This document shows, piece after piece, positions 63,340 through 64,000 of a stretch of 64,000 nt of DNA (positions within the stretch are counted from its first letter, which is position 1; every line of letters starts with the position of its first letter). The notes beneath the pieces were generated by a model, which was given only the letters and a program-made list of their open reading frames with translations, had not been told where the DNA came from and ran no database searches. This DNA comes from Pseudomonas triticifolii (GTDB lineage: Bacteria > Pseudomonadota > Gammaproteobacteria > Pseudomonadales > Pseudomonadaceae). The position numbers and the translations under genes are program-made. The stretch is taken from assembly GCF_014358015.1 (NCBI RefSeq), contig NZ_JACONV010000002.1:124001-188000 (forward strand), in the 5' to 3' direction.

Positions 63340-64000
63340 ATGAACAACGCCATGCAACTGCTTCAGCCCTATCCGTTCGAAAAGCTACGCGCCCTGCTGG
63401 GCAGCGTGACGCCCAATCCGGAAAAACGCGCAATCGCGCTGTCCATCGGCGAGCCGAAGCACCGCTCACCCGACTTCGTTGCCAAGGCGCTGGCCGACAA
63501 CCTGGACCAGATGGCGGTCTACCCGACTACGCTGGGCATTCCCGCGCTGCGCGAAGCCATTGCAGGCTGGTGCACGCGCAGGTTTGATCTGCCCGAAGGC
63601 TGGATGGATCCAGCGCGTAATGTGCTGTCGGTCAATGGCACGCGCGAGGCGCTGTTTGCGTTCACTCAGACCGTCGTCAATCGCAGCGATGACGGCCTGG
63701 TGGTCAGCCCGAATCCGTTCTATCAGATCTACGAGGGTGCCGCCTTTCTGGCGGGCGCGCAGCCGCATTACCTGCCCTGCCTGAGCGAAAACGGTTTCAA
63801 TCCTGATTTCGATGCCGTGACACCGGACATCTGGAAACGCTGCCAGATTCTGTTCCTGTGCTCACCCGGCAATCCGACCGGCGCGTTGATCCCTGTCGAA
63901 ACCCTGAAAAAGCTCATCGCCCTGGCTGACGAGTACGATTTCGTGATTGCCGCCGATGAATGCTACAGCGAGCTGTATTTCGACGAGCAGACGCCGCCGC
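63340..64000 (+). CDS. dapC: Succinyldiaminopimelate aminotransferase, 3' end outside the window
   Basis: First 220 residues of a class I/II PLP aminotransferase of lysine and peptidoglycan precursor synthesis. It reads MNNAMQLLQPYPFEKLRALL, then LSIGEPKHRSPDFV, VYPTTLGIPALREAI, LSVNGTREALFAF, CSPGNPTGALIP and AADECYSELYFDE. The PLP lysine lies beyond the window edge. Close relatives include other aminotransferases, but the glnD-dapC order and N-terminus support DapC. It starts 32 bp after glnD. Confidence 0.92.
   Translation, partial: MNNAMQLLQPYPFEKLRALLGSVTPNPEKRAIALSIGEPKHRSPDFVAKALADNLDQMAVYPTTLGIPALREAIAGWCTRRFDLPEGWMDPARNVLSVNGTREALFAFTQTVVNRSDDGLVVSPNPFYQIYEGAAFLAGAQPHYLPCLSENGFNPDFDAVTPDIWKRCQILFLCSPGNPTGALIPVETLKKLIALADEYDFVIAADECYSELYFDEQTPP

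Overview
The window is an ordinary, gene-dense stretch of a Pseudomonas chromosome. The gene order (recX-recA-pncC-mutS-fdxA-rsmZ-rpoS-nlpD-pcm-surE-truD-ispF, then the eno/pyrG/accA/dnaE/lpx/bamA/rpsB block) and the protein sequences point to the P. syringae / P. fluorescens side of the genus, most likely the P. syringae group. That is recognition from memory, not a database result. No phage, IS element, CRISPR array or secretion island is visible. The only clearly accessory module is a small toxin-antitoxin pair at 7.8-8.5 kb.

Layout. 0-5.6 kb: truncated dinB, two tandem initiator tRNA genes each with its own promoter and terminator, then mprF-virJ (aminoacyl-phosphatidylglycerol synthesis and probable turnover). 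5.6-16.6 kb: kup, a HigBA-like pair, rimO, a GNAT enzyme, a pseudouridine-synthase homologue with a degenerate active site, a DUF1456 protein, trmO, the divergent fpr/finR pair, dgkA, an ErdR-like regulator and a DTW-domain tRNA modification enzyme. 16.7-24.4 kb: a secreted PA3611-like protein, a LOG-family protein, recX-recA behind a LexA box, pncC, a 40-residue protein, mutS and fdxA. 24.4-27 kb: the sRNA RsmZ with a distal GacA-type palindrome, then rpoS and nlpD. 27-33 kb: pcm-surE-truD-ispF with overlapping junctions, the glutathione-dependent formaldehyde operon (adhC-fghA) and its divergent LysR regulator.

33-59.5 kb is a nearly continuous minus-strand block of essential genes. In transcription order it runs rpsB, tsf, pyrH, frr, uppS, cdsA, dxr, rseP, bamA, skp, lpxD, fabZ, lpxA, lpxB, rnhB, dnaE, accA, tilS, pyrG, kdsA, eno, ftsB, ispD. 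It joins translation, isoprenoid and undecaprenyl carriers, phospholipids, outer-membrane assembly, lipid A, fatty acids and replication. Many junctions are 1-4 bp stop/start overlaps (TGATG, ATGA, GTGA), implying translational coupling. From 59.7 kb the plus strand carries map, glnD and the start of dapC.

Most interest lies in non-coding and degenerate elements: RsmZ with its GacA and IHF-like sites, a long folded leader before fdxA, a terminator abutting the ispF start codon, hairpins in the rpsB-tsf-pyrH spacers and before rpoS, and the degenerate pseudouridine synthase. I found no convincing wholly new multi-gene system.
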